This document shows positions 33,841 through 45,800 of a stretch of DNA of 64,000 nt, in pieces. Where the stretch lies: NCBI RefSeq assembly GCF_036711975.1, contig NC_091967.1, forward strand, positions 5,208,001 through 5,272,000, in the 5' to 3' direction. The notes under the pieces were generated by a model, which was not told the DNA's origin, did no database searches, and saw only the letters and a list, made by a program, of their open reading frames with translations. Position 1 is the stretch's first letter. Each line of letters opens with the position of its first letter. Made by a program: the position numbers and the translations under genes. This DNA comes from Onthophagus taurus (Eukaryota > Arthropoda > Insecta > Coleoptera > Scarabaeidae).

Positions 33841-34585
33841 ATTTCCGCTAATCAACTGTTAAAGCTTCTACATGAAATTGTTTATAATTTTTGCTTGATT
33901 GACTTTTTGTACTGTTTTCGTTTATTTTTATATTTTTTTGTTACAGTGAATTAATTTTTGTATTTCGTAAAAGTATTATTACTCTACTGTTCAAATTTGG
34001 CTTAAAACCATCGTATGTCTTCTGTATTCTCAATCCAAATTATTATGCTTTAAATAACCTTGGAATGATTAAAATAAGTTAATATCGTGAATAAACACAC
34101 AGTGCTACTTTAAAAGTGATTTTATTTTTCAATTGAATTAAATGAATTATTGCACTTAATACATAAAACTGGCTACAACATATAGGAATCATAAAATTAA
34201 TCAATTTAAGAAAATAAAACTATTATAAAATCGGCATATGAGAATTACTTAATATATGTCATCACAAGTAATAATCCCAATACTGAAGATAAAGATAAAA
34301 ATGTAAATCAAGAAAAGTATCGATTATAAAATTGGGGTGTGTAATTTTAAGATGATATGAGACTCTTTAATAAACCAGTTAAGATAATAATTTTTCTAAC
34401 ATTCAGAATATAACTTTTCATTAAAGATTTAAAACCTCAAATTGATATGGTTTTTAACCATTATTGAAATTTAAATTTACTTGTACAAGGATATACATTT
34501 TTTTGTCAAACATTATATTTAATTACATCAAAAATCTTCGTGTTTTTTTCTAGACATTTAAAATAATACTTTCAGAAAAAAAAAC

Positions 34586-37500
34586 TTATATATTCGGTTT
34601 ACTGCTCCAACAACGTGGAGATCTCGGCCTAGATAGTTTTTTGCCAATAGTCTGGACATGAAATCCAATCTCAATCAATTCTTCATGGTTTAATATTTTT
34701 CGACCATCAAATATAAAAGCAGGTTTCATCATACCTTTGTAAATGCGGTTATAATCATAAGTCTGAAATAATAATAAAAAATTTATAAATTAAACTAGCA
34801 TTAACACTTTAGGGTTTAGCCACACGTCTCTCAAGACGGCTAAACACGAATGATTCTAGTTCTAGGTCTTGTCTTAGTTCTAGTGATAGTGCTAGTGTAA
34901 AACTAGAACTAACACTAGACTGAAAACTAGAAACTTAAACAATTTATAGATTTGTTGTACCACTTACAATAAATTCATCCCATTCTGTACATAAAACTAT
35001 AGCATGAGTTCCAGCTGTAGCACTATAAGCATCTTCAAATATTTTCACGCGACTTTTAACTTGTTCTGGGAACTCACAAATACTTGGGTTAGTTAAATCA
35101 TCAATAATTTGAGACTTTTCAACCTTAAAAGACAATAAAATTATTTCAGCAAAATCTCTATACAGGTGTTTCTGTAAGTCGTGGCATAATTTTAATCACA
35201 AATACAAGAGTGAAAATGATTTTGAAAAATTTTTTGATCTAAATCCATAAATGGCTAAGACATGGGCCTTCATAGTTCCGAAAATTGTCAAAAACCTCAA
35301 AATTTGGTTTTACTTTTGGATTAAACATTTTCTTAAATATACATTTTCTATTGTTAATTAGGGTTAAAGTCCCTAGATTTACAAAGTACCGCGGTTCATG
35401 AAGCCTGTTTTTGAGCCAAAATGGCGGTTTGACAGCTTGTCATTGCATCTCACCACTTATGTACAAAAATATTGCCGTCTTGTTACCTTTGGAGTTGCAA
35501 AAATGGCAGTAAGAAGGACTTTCGACTCTTCAGAGTACCACGAGAAAAAAAGAAAGGAGATTTGGCGTAATGTTATCAATAGAACGACATAGTTTTAAAA
35601 ACCGCGGTACTTTGTAAATTTAGGGACTTTAATTAGGGTTTGAACATCGCCACATCTTTATATCAAAGTAGGAATAAGTAGTAGTATGAAGTTAGATACG
35701 TAAAATTAATCTGAAGTTGTAACACAATCTAAGACAGTCCTAGGGATCTTTGATAGTATTATCACCGTAAGATGGCATTAGCGTCTATAGTGAAATAATT
35801 TAATTAAACTAACAATTTTATTATTAATAGTGGGAACGATGAGAGACAGCAATAACAATTATTACCAGTATTACTCTTTTAATTTAAAAAGTATAGATTC
35901 CAATTCGTGTTATACTTTTAAATTTGCCGCTAAGAATTTTAAAAATTGAAGTTTGTTCAGAATGACAGATGAAAATGTCATTTTAAAGTGATTTTTCGGT
36001 AAGAGCATAATAAAGTAATAATGGTATGATTAAATAATTAGATTAAATTGATATTATAGCTTTGTTTCAGCTAACGTTATAACTGGTTGGAAGTTCGTCA
36101 GATGCAATCTCACATGTCATATGATGCACTGATATTCAAATGTGGCGCCATTATTTGACAGGTGTAATAGACTGCCTAAGTCTGACGTCACAGAGGTGGG
36201 CGGAGCTTATACTGACTCCAAACAATTTCGTTGCTAAGATAAATCGCCAAAAAATGTCATTTGAAATGTCACCACTTAGTTTATTTTATTTTAACACTAA
36301 TGGAAAATTGCATATATAATATATATATTGGAATATATATATTGGAACGTTAATTGTTAACGTTAATTCCAAACAGTTATTCTGTGGTTGGAACTTTTAT
36401 ATATAAACCCAATCCAACCTGTATTCTAATGGTTCGGTTCTTAGCTGAATAATTCAAAAATTTCCCCCAACAGATGGCGCCACATGCGTTCAATTTTTTT
36501 TGGTGATTAAAATTATTCCACGACTTACAAAAAACGCTGTATACTAATTATTAATTATAATTACTTACTTTTGGGTCATAAATATTAATAGAAGCTCCTT
36601 CATCCAATAAAGTTTTAGCAACATGAATAGCAGGACTTTCTCTAGTATCCCCTGTATTTTTCTTAAAAGCAAACCCCAATAAAGCGACTTGTTTTCCACT
36701 AACAGTATTAAAAAGTGACTCAATCACTTTCGCTGTAAATCGGGATTTTTGATACTCATTCATATCGATAACCTGTTGCCAATATGCGGCCACTTCAAGT
36801 AAATTTAAACTCTCGCAAATGTAGATCAAGTTTAAAATGTCCTTTTGGAAACAGCTCCCACCAAAACCAATAAGTTAATGGCAATAAATTTATTATTTTT
36901 ATGTTCTATCTTATGTTTGCTTTATCATTACAAATAAGCTTTTTTTATAAACTTACCAATTGAGGCTTGAAGAAATTTCGATCCAATTCTTGAATCTAAC
37001 CCAACCGCTCTTGCTACTTCTGATACATCAGCTCCTGTTGATTCACAAACAGCCGATAACGAATTTATGCTGGATATTCTTTGAGCTAACATTGCATTTG
37101 CAGCCTAAAAGCAAAAAAAAAGATATGATTTATTTCTATATTGTTTTTCTAGATTAAAGTTTTCAATTAAATTTTGGGATTAAATGTTTTAAAACAATAA
37201 TTTAATCTAAAAAAAAATGTTTTATCTTTATTAGAAAGTGATTTCTATCAAGTTTATCTATCATTTTTGGGATTTTTTGGTTAAAAACAAATAATTTTAC
37301 CAATTTTGATAATTCTGAAGACCAAGTATTTGTAGTTAAAATATTTTTTCGCGGAATCCAATGTTCATAAACAGAGCAAAGTTCTTCAATAGCAGCTCTT
37401 CCTTCGGGGCTATCTTCCCCTCCAATAAGCACTCGATCGGCGTGTAATAAATCATCAATAGCAGTACCTTCACAAAAATTTCAAATAAAATATCCTTATT

Positions 37501-38173
37501 GTATTTTTAATAAAAAATTACCTTCTGCTAAAAACTCTGGATTAGAAAGGATTTGATAAGAAACACCCGGACGTTGATTAGCACTCAAAATGTTTAAAAT
37601 ACTTTCAGCAGCTCGTACCGGAACTGTACTTTTCTCAACAACTATTTTATTGCTTTGTGCAATATCTGCAATCATTCGAGCAGCCCCTTCAACATATTTT
37701 AAATCTGGGGCTCTTCCCTAAAATTAAAACAGAATTATTTATAAAAAAAATTGTTATTGAAACAGGATATAAAAAAAATAGAAGCTAATTTGTTGAATCA
37801 ACTAACTATAAATAGAATTTAATTACCTTCCCATTTCCAAACGTTTTAGTTGGTGTATTCACAGAAATAAAAATTAAATCTGCATCTAAAATAGCTGTTT
37901 TAATATCATTGGAGAAAAATAAATTCTTTCCTCTACAAGCTTTAACAACATCATCAAGTCCAGGCTAAAAATAATTAATTTTTATTCAAAATTAACTTAA
38001 TTCTCTTATTTTACCTCATAAATGGGTAATTTTTCGCTATTCCATTGTGCGATTCTTTCTTTGCTTAAATCAACAACCGTAACCTTAATTTCGGGACATT
38101 TCCAAGCGATAACACTGCATGTTGGCCCCCCAACGTATCCGGCACCCAAACAACAAATATTTTTTACCACCAT
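34586..38173 (-). CDS. sgl: UDP-glucose 6-dehydrogenase
   Basis: Exons (5' to 3'): 38173-38015, 37964-37827, 37717-37522, 37467-37301, 37104-36957, 36867-36569, 35123-34968 and 34762-34586. They total 1440 nt, 479 residues plus stop, the normal length. The enzyme oxidises UDP-glucose to UDP-glucuronate in two NAD-dependent steps, supplying precursors for glycosaminoglycans; the Drosophila orthologue is sugarless. The NAD-binding GAGYVG is at 10-15, EKSTVPV and [10 protein letters not shown] follow, and the catalytic Cys is at 275 in [10 protein letters not shown]. The C-terminal domain includes [14 protein letters not shown] and ends [13 protein letters not shown]. All junctions are GT-AG except the fifth intron, whose in-frame acceptor ends in TG (see findings). 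Intron 6 holds a MITE and intron 7 a satellite copy. Confidence 0.97.
34804..34935. repeat. Satellite unit inside UGDH intron 7
   Basis: One unit of the dispersed palindromic satellite (GGGTTTAGCCACACGTCTC, then GACGGCTAAACACGAATG, with CTAGAACTAACACTAGAC arms) fills most of the 205-bp last intron of UGDH. The intron's splice sites remain intact on either side. Confidence 0.9.
35366..35630. mobile_element. 265-bp MITE with 31-bp inverted ends and 10-bp target duplication
   Basis: Ends AAAGTCCCTAGATTTACAAA and its complement match over 31 bp with one mismatch (35366-35396 and 35600-35630). The flanking direct repeat AATTAGGGTT is perfect (35356-35365, 35631-35640). A 9-11 bp duplication is typical of Mutator-like elements, but the superfamily is not proven. 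The interior has a 64-codon ORF ending [19 protein letters not shown] that I do not recognise. It lies in UGDH intron 6. Confidence 0.88.
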
Positions 38174-39524
38174 TTTTAAAAGAGTATTTTTTATTTAGTC
38201 GAATTAATAAAAAGTTAAAATGCCGATCAATTTTGAGGTTATGCTCGAACCGCCTCCAAACACCTACTGAATTACTGAATTGTACTGAATCTACTGATAC
38301 TAGAAATTGGAAGTTGGGTGATTAAAACGCGTGGAAAAAATACATCCTGTGTAAAGACGTAAAAGATAAGGAAGATTTGAGTACAAAAGCTACAAATTTA
38401 CGCCTTTGTATGAACCATAAAATAATTAATAAAAGTAATTACTCACCTTTGTATTTTAATATTTATTGGTATAGTAAAAAAGTTAAACTTTTTCGATTGA
38501 AATAACTAAAGATTTTAAATATTTATTTTTTATTATCCTTGAACCACTACGGTGGAAACGATGGGTAAAGGACCTTGCCTCATGTTTTTATATCATCACA
38601 ATGGTGTCATTGACGTCTTTCCGAAGACGTCGTAACCAAGCCTTGGTATTGAATACTTAAAGATTTGTGAAGTTTTCTTTTTAAATATAGTATTGAAGGC
38701 CATAGGATTACCCTCATTCCTTGTAGAATAAATATTTGGTTTATATAAGTTTATTTTGAGTTTCTAATTAGTGCAAGGACTATTTTTAAAATATTTTTAG
38801 TTTTTTGATGAAATTACATTTCAAAAAAGTTAGGTTATTAATTTGATGATTGATTGTCATCCGATTCGGTTTTAGAGTTGGAAATCTTCGTTCATATCAT
38901 GCTCCAGCTATGTATGTATATTAAAAAAAATGCGAGATAATCGTAAAAAATTCGATTTGTTTAAAAATTAACAAAAATTAGGTTAGAATTGATAAAAAAA
39001 TCGATTCTAAAATTTTATTATTTTAAGGTTATCCAACTTGACTCGGTTACCATGGTGATTAAGATCCAAATATTGCAGTTGCTTGTCAAAATTGACGTTG
39101 AATTTAAGTTTTTTTAATGAAAAATACATAATTAATTGGATTTAAAGGTTGTATTTAATTCAAAATGGGTAAATGGATAAAATGATAAGCAAGGTAAGTA
39201 GACTAAATCAAAAAAAAATGTTTTTCGATCAATTAAAATGTACAAGAATTTAGGGTTAAATAACAATTAAAACTAGAACTAACACTAGACGCTAGGTATC
39301 AATAACTTTTATCAAAGTCAACCTATTATTCTACTTACGATTAAACGGTGTAATAAAAACTATAGCATTCCATTTAAAATAACGAAGTTATGGTTTACTT
39401 CCGGTAGACCGGAAGTGGCAACCATTTTGAAAATATTTAAAATCGAAAGTTCCGAATGAACAACCCATGCTACCAAAATTTCAAACCTCTACGAATAGTT
39501 GACATTTGTAACCGAAAATTGACC

Positions 39525-40260
39525 ATAACTTCATTAAAATTGAAGATAAATATGTCGTGTTTGTACTCATTTTAAAGGATTTTTAATGAAGATTACAAAT
39601 ATGTCAAAATTGAGGTTGACATTTTAAACCTGAAGTCAGTTATCATATAATAGACAAATGGACAACTTCATGGTGTTCTTTCATGATGTATTCTTTATTA
39701 AAAAAACCTTTAAAATGAGTCCAAACATGACGCACTTATCTCAAAAAAGTTTGAATAAAAAAACGTTAAACCCGAAGTTAGCAACAATGAAGATAGCAAT
39801 TTAATTATTATATATTAATACCAACCTTAATTTTTATTTTTTTTTATTGTATTTTTGTTTTTGTGATAAATTTTAATACATTTTATAAAAATTACTAATT
39901 TGTCAAAATGACATTGACATTTGAAACCGCAGGTTGCTTATATCTCGACTACTATTGGAATTAAACGTATCATGTTTGGGCTCATTTTAAAGGATTTTTC
40001 ACAATTATAAATATGTCAAAATTGACGTTGACATTTCTAACCGGAAGTTGACTATAACTTCATTAATATTGAAGATAAGTATGTCGTGTTTGTACTTATT
40101 TTAAAGGATTTTTAATGAAGATTACAAATATGTCAAAATTGAGGTTGACATTTTAAATCTGAAGTTAGTTATCATATAATAGACAAATGGACAACTTCAT
40201 AGTGTTCTTTTATGATGTATTCTTTATTAAAAAAACCATTAAAATGAGTCCAAACCTGAT
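39525..40260. repeat. Direct repeat pair of about 207 bp, 529 bp apart
   Basis: Segments 39525-39731 and 40054-40260 are near-identical (ATAACTTCATTAAAATTGAA at the start, AAAATGAGTCCAAAC at the end). The material between repeats shorter pieces of the same (TCATTTTAAAGGATTTTT). This looks like a partial tandem duplication of an unclassified repeat. A loose GGTAGACCGGAAGTGGC palindrome precedes it at about 39402. Confidence 0.8.
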
Positions 40261-40299
40261 GTTGCTAGATATCACTATGTTGTTTAAATTTTTTATTGC

Positions 40300-40410
40300 A
40301 CTAAAACTAGAACTAACACTAGAACCTAGAACTAGAAAAATTCGGGTTTAGCCGCACGTGTCTAAAGACGGCTAAACCCGACTGTTTCTAGTTCTATATC
40401 TAGCGTTCGG
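40300..40410. repeat. Dispersed satellite unit
   Basis: A single unit of the palindromic satellite (AACTAGAACTAACACTAG, core GGGTTTAGCCGCACGTGTC to GACGGCTAAACCCGAC). A shorter remnant, AACTAGAACTAACACTAGAC, is at about 39270. Confidence 0.88.
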
Positions 40411-40479
40411 AATTCGAGGTACTTGACGATTTCGGATATCTAGATTCATGTTATTAGTTAAATTTTCTTAATAAACAAT

Positions 40480-40835
40480 TTTTAAATTTTTTTCAAACAT
40501 ATTCTGATATATGATAGTTTCACTTCTTGATGTTTCACGTGCTTCAATCGTTAAAGCATTTGTTGGAGAAGATATCAGGGCACCCAGTATAGCTCTATAG
40601 GCTTCATAGCACGTTACCTGAAGTTTATTCATCATAATTTTAGGAATAGGCATTAGTATCCATAAACCATATTCAATTCTGGATCTGACTATTGCTCTAT
40701 TATAGAGTACTTAATGTTATAGGATCCCATTTCGAGTTGGCCGAGGATTTAATTAAGTTAATACCCCCTTTACAAGGCTTAACTATTGTATTGACTTGTT
40801 CTTTCCAACTTAGTTTCCCGTTGAAAGTTAGGTTA
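40480..40835 (-). pseudogene. LINE reverse-transcriptase fragment
   Basis: Read on the - strand in shifting frames: LTFNGKLSWKEQVNTIVKPC, then AIVRSRIEYGLW, then YRAILGALISSPTNALTIEA. This order is characteristic of the thumb region of Jockey/R1-like LINE reverse transcriptases. Frameshifts and missing flanks show that it is dead. Confidence 0.8.
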
Positions 40836-41009
40836 TAATCAAATTGAAGTATTTAATTTTATTTTAAATATTAATAAAGCTAAGAAAGTAAATATATTTT
40901 ATTTAATTTCTAATAAATTAAAAAAAAATCAAATTAAGATTATAATTGCATTTATTTTAACTTAATTAATACAAAAATGTTATTGTTGTCGGTTTCAAAT
41001 AATTATTGT

Positions 41010-41168
41010 TTAATCTTCACTACACCAATCGATACTGAAAATCACATAAGCTGCAATACTATTAGTAATTAAAAGAATAGAAGCGGCAAAAAGAGTCCAC
41101 AGTAAACATTTTTCCTGTTTACTCATCTCTTTAAACAAATTTGTAATTTCTTCTGTCAAAATTGCCAT
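41010..41168 (-). CDS. 52-residue single-helix membrane protein, possible second cistron
   Basis: The ORF starts MAILTEEITNLFKEMSKQEK, has one hydrophobic segment (LWTLFAASILLITNSIAAYV, about 23-42) and ends DWCSED. I do not recognise a family. The start lies 41 bases after the stop of the upstream small ORF (41210-41479) on the same strand; a poly(A) signal (AATAAA, - strand) occurs only after this ORF, at 40951-40956, which suggests one transcript for both. Short length means chance cannot be excluded, but the clean N-out/C-tail layout with charged ends looks like a real small membrane protein. Confidence 0.5.
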   Translation of the reverse strand: MAILTEEITNLFKEMSKQEKCLLWTLFAASILLITNSIAAYVIFSIDWCSED

Positions 41169-41209
41169 TATGACATTCTTATCTACGATAATCTTTTAAA
41201 TCGTTCAAG

Positions 41210-41479
41210 TTAATTAATTAATTTCCCAAATTTCTTTTGCGACGCAATAAAATTCGTAAAAATTCTTGATTTTTCGTTATCTTCATTTCGTGCTTGTATA
41301 ATACTCGGACTTCTCATTCGATCCAAAACAATCATGACACTAATTACGATTACGATGCCGATGAAGACAATGGGCGTCATTGGATGGTAATAATCTTTCT
41401 TACCGTAATCGATTTGAATTGGCACAGGGACGATATTTTGAGTCACGTGACTACAATGTTCGTATTTACCGCAAGACAT
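41210..41479 (-). CDS. 89-residue single-helix membrane protein, possible first cistron
   Basis: The ORF starts MSCGKYEHCSHVTQNIV, has a strongly hydrophobic stretch (TPIVFIGIVIVISVMIVL, about 35-52), then a basic cytosolic-type tail (DRMRSPS and KKFGK). There is no signal-peptide layout, so it may be a tail-anchored or type III protein. No family recognised. It is the upstream partner of the ORF at 41010-41168 and lies head-to-head with a third small membrane ORF at 41885-42091, so the 400 bp between may be a bidirectional promoter. Confidence 0.55.
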   Translation of the reverse strand: MSCGKYEHCSHVTQNIVPVPIQIDYGKKDYYHPMTPIVFIGIVIVISVMIVLDRMRSPSIIQARNEDNEKSRIFTNFIASQKKFGKLIN

Positions 41480-41884
41480 TTCGAATTAAACGAGTTAAGT
41501 TTTGGACAGGATTTTTACATATATACGTTTTTAAAAGATATGCTCTGGTAATTTTTTAGCATTCTTTTGAATTATTTGAGTAAGGTGCATAATATAACCT
41601 ATTGTTTCCGCGTTTTTATTAGTATTAGTAGATTAGCGAGTTTATCAGAGCTTATTATTATCATTGTTTGATCTAACAATGACAAAGAAATTATATAGAT
41701 ATAATAAGGTTTTAACGGTTTTTTTTGCGTTTAGATTTTAAGTAATTTTTTTTGTTTGATGTGTTGAGATTAGAAAAAAAGCATGTTACTCTTAAAAAGA
41801 TATTGTTTAAAGATAATGTTTTTCTTTTTTTAAGTTTGTAACATAAAAAGGAACCTAACCTATCTTATTAATTATAGAAATTTT

Positions 41885-42091
41885 ATGTCATTCAAAAAAT
41901 TAACATTAAAGATAATGATATCTTATGTTACAAATAAAACTTCCAAAACTTTCAAAGATATTCAAAGCTGGGAATGTACGGATGAATTTTTATTAACAGC
42001 AATTAATATTTCTGGAATAATAATTTTTGGATTCTTTCTCCTTTTGATTTATTACATTATTGATTTGTCAAGTAATTGGTTAGATGACTAA
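41885..42091 (+). CDS. 68-residue single-helix membrane protein
   Basis: The ORF starts MSFKKLTLKIMISYV, has one long hydrophobic segment (FLLTAINISGIIIFGFFLLL to YYII, about 37-60) and ends DLSSNWLDD. An AATAAA signal follows at 42167-42172. It resembles the 52-residue ORF at 41010-41168 in layout (short amphipathic start, one helix, acidic end), but I see no clear residue-level homology. A second in-frame Met at position 11 is possible. Function unknown. Confidence 0.45.
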   Translation: MSFKKLTLKIMISYVTNKTSKTFKDIQSWECTDEFLLTAINISGIIIFGFFLLLIYYIIDLSSNWLDD

Positions 42092-42803
42092 ACTAGCAGA
42101 AACTCTGTGAAAATCGGGTGCTGAAAAAAAATTGTGAATATTAAAATAGTGCTATGTTTAAATACAAATAAATGATTTCAATAACATAATTGGAGTTTAA
42201 TTCTTAATTACATAGTAATTGTCAAATTAGCTGTCAAAATCTGTTATTTGGGTTGCCTATATATTGATAACAAATTATTTTGGTTATAACATTTTAAAAT
42301 AATTTATTACAAACAATTATTTCAATTAAAATAGAATTCTCATTACAAATTGAGCAAATTAAAGATTATATAAGTATTTTATTATAATCGAATTTAAAAT
42401 AAAAGATGTTATAGATATTGTTATATTCTCCATAATATGCTCATAACTAACCACAATTTAATTTAGTTAATTTCCAAACAATTTTTTTACAATTTCCAAA
42501 ATAAGATAAACTCTCAATAATTAATAATTATAACAAAAACAATTAATTAATAATTTTGATTATTACATTTCCTTTCTATTAATTTTTCAAACCACTTTAT
42601 AGATGGTTAAAAGGTCTATGACCAGAAACGTTTTTTTCTGATTAGGTTATGTTTACAGAGAAGTGACGTGTGCTTTCGTTTCGTTAAAATAAACATAAAT
42701 TCCTTTTATTTGAACGTTTATGGTGACTCAAGAATGAATACTTCCGCATGTTAAGACACAAATCATAAGTTTGCAACCGTGAATTGTAAAAAAAACGATA
42801 ACG
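42092..42803. other. AT-rich spacer upstream of the ACAP gene
   Basis: No gene or repeat recognised. The last 150 bp probably contain the 5' UTR and promoter of the Arf-GAP gene. Confidence 0.4.
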
Positions 42804-45800
42804 ATGCGTTTAAATATTGATTTGAATGAGTGTCTTCGTGATTCGCCCAAATTTAGGTCGGTTTTTTCTATACATTTTTGCTTGATTTAATTAAATTGGG
42901 TGTTTTCGGGTTTTAGAAGTATATTGGAACAGGAAGAGGCTAATGTGGATCAATTAGAACAAAAATTAGATAAGATAATTAAGTTATGTGGGAATGTTGT
43001 TGATTCTGGTAAAGCTTATGTTGCACAACAAAGGTTTTAATTTTTAATCATTTTATTTAATACCAAATTAATTAACGAATCTTTTTAGTTTATTCGCTAA
43101 CGGGTTATGGGATCTTAGTGCTCACTTTAAAGAAGACACCTTGGTGTTGTCTTCGCTTAGCAAATTAATACATAATTTGCAGGAAATGAACAAATTCCAT
43201 ACAATCTTATTGGATCAAGCTTCACGAACAATTTTGCGCAACTTAACATCATTTTGTAAAAGCGATATCAAACATGTACGCGATTGTAAACAACACTTTG
43301 AAAAGATATCTCAAGATTTAGATACGGTGTTGGTTCGTAACTCTCAAACAGCTCGAAATAAATCGCCAGAAATTGAAGAGATTGGTAATCTTCTGGTTGC
43401 AACGCGGTCATGTTTTGGTCATCAGGCTATGGATTACGTGTACAGTATAGAAATTTTACAAAATCGTAAACGACATGAAGTATTAAGTACTGTAAGTTGC
43501 AAAAAATTTTCATTTGCTTTTTGATTTTGAGTGTTTTTGATTTGATTTTTTTAGCTATTGAGTTATATGCATGCTTGTACTACTTATTATCATCAAGGAT
43601 CGGATTTGTGTGAAGATTTAGAACCTTTCTTAAAGAAATTAGCTGAAGAGGTAATTAATTAAGGAATTTCTTGTTTTTTTTTCTAGGTTTATTTATAACT
43701 ATGCAAGTACTGGGATTTAAACAGTAAATCATGTTAAGGACAAGTTGTACATATCATGCCAGTTTGTCTTTTACATCTATGATGCCTTATAAAATCTTAT
43801 ACTGCTCTCATTGCAGCTTTGCTTTTGCAATTCTGCTCATTGGTCAGTTGTCAACGTTTTTGTAAATCATTAATTAAGGGACTATACCAGTGTTTTTAAG
43901 TATTTATCATAGTATTTATCATCATTTACAATAATTTTTTCATAGAAAAATAGTAACATTTGAGCGATTTATGCGCTATGTCCCAAAACTGAGTGTTTTG
44001 GGAAAAAGGTTCCTCCACAGCTGCAGTGATAACAGTCAATTCAGTACCTAAAATGAAAAAACAAATATCGATGTTAAACTAGAAGATATTGTAGTTAGGA
44101 TTTTAGAGAAATATTGAAATTTTACAAAATGGCGGAGTTTTGAAAAAAAATTTAATTTTTGTCTAAAAAATCGCCGTTTTTTTTATGTCAAATCGATAGT
44201 GTTTATCCAATCAAAAATATCTTAGATCATGTACTTTGTCCACGACTACTATTGGGATTGATTCTATAAATTTATTTCGTTAAATAAATTTTTGAATAAA
44301 GGTTAAACGTCAACGTGACACAAATTCAATGTTACCAACTGTAACCAACTTCACAACAATTTGTCAAAATTAAATGTCAAGTTTATGAAACGTCATGTTT
44401 TTTTTTACGAAAATTAATTAATTTATGCTTAAATCATATGAAAATAGTTATTTTTGATACAAGATAGCGAAATGACAAACGAATTTCGCTGGATTCTAAA
44501 GTTTATATATTAATAAAACGACCAAATTCATTATAATGACATTTAGAATTCATTTAATGTTATGTCAAAATCTTAACGTCACATCGACTTAACCTCACAT
44601 ATTGAACAAATGTACTATTATAAATTTGCATTTAAACATAAAATGAAATAATAAAACAATTAAAGGTTGATTATTTTGTGTTTATAATTTGTTCATAAAA
44701 ATAAATTAACAATTAATAGTATCAAATTCTTTGATTCTGGACGTATTCACTTGACAGGCTAATAATAATTATTTGAAACGTTAAAACTTCAAAAAACGTC
44801 AATTTAATTCAATTTTTTAGGAGTTTCTAAAGGTTTGATATTAAAAAAACAAACAAATTTCTTATTTCGTATGATTTAAGCATAAATAAATTAATTTTCG
44901 TAAAAAAACGACGTAAAAAAACTGACATTTAATTTTGACAAATAATTGTTGTGAAGTTGGTTACAGTTAGTGACATTGAATTTGTGTCACATTGACGTTT
45001 AAACTTTATTCAAAAATTTATTTAAAAACTTGCTACGCTCGTGACATAAACTTAAGCTTAGTGAATAATAGCCCTCATATAATAATATACTATTTTATAA
45101 TTCGTGACGGTACTCAAAAGGGTGCTGTAATGAGATTTTAGTAACATTTTATGGAACCAGTTCAAATTGTTCTAGTTGTCAATGTGACAATTTGCATTGG
45201 AATTTATATCTAGTAAAATTGAAAATTATTAATAAATTGAGAAAGTAGTGTTTTAATAGAAACATGAAAAATTTTTTTCAGGTGAATACATTTTGTGTTT
45301 TGACATTTTCTAATTTCCAGTTCAAATTTCTATTTTCAAATGTCACGGTGTTACCAACTGCTACATACTTATCTCCCTACATTGTCAAAATTTATTTTAT
45401 TTTTGTTAAAAAAAGGATAAAAACGCGAATTCCATAAATAGCATAAAAAACACATTTCATAAGACTTAAAGCACTCATTCATTAAAAACCTCGTGGCTTC
45501 GCCACTCGTTTTTGAACTTGAATTTGTGCATTTCAAGCGTGTCTTCCAAAACTAGTTTTTTAATATACTATTATAGCACTCTGTTAAAATTTAAATTTGA
45601 TGATTGTCTTTGAGTTAGAATTGCAACAAATTTAAAAAATACCGTTTTGAGAAAAACGTGTTTAAAGTTTTAACTATCGATAAAATGATATTTACCATAA
45701 GAAATGTCACTCGAAAAAATATCCCCTTAACTTTTATTTCAATTAAAATAGGTAGCAACAATGCAAGAAGAAACAATAACGATCGAAAAGAAATTAGAAA

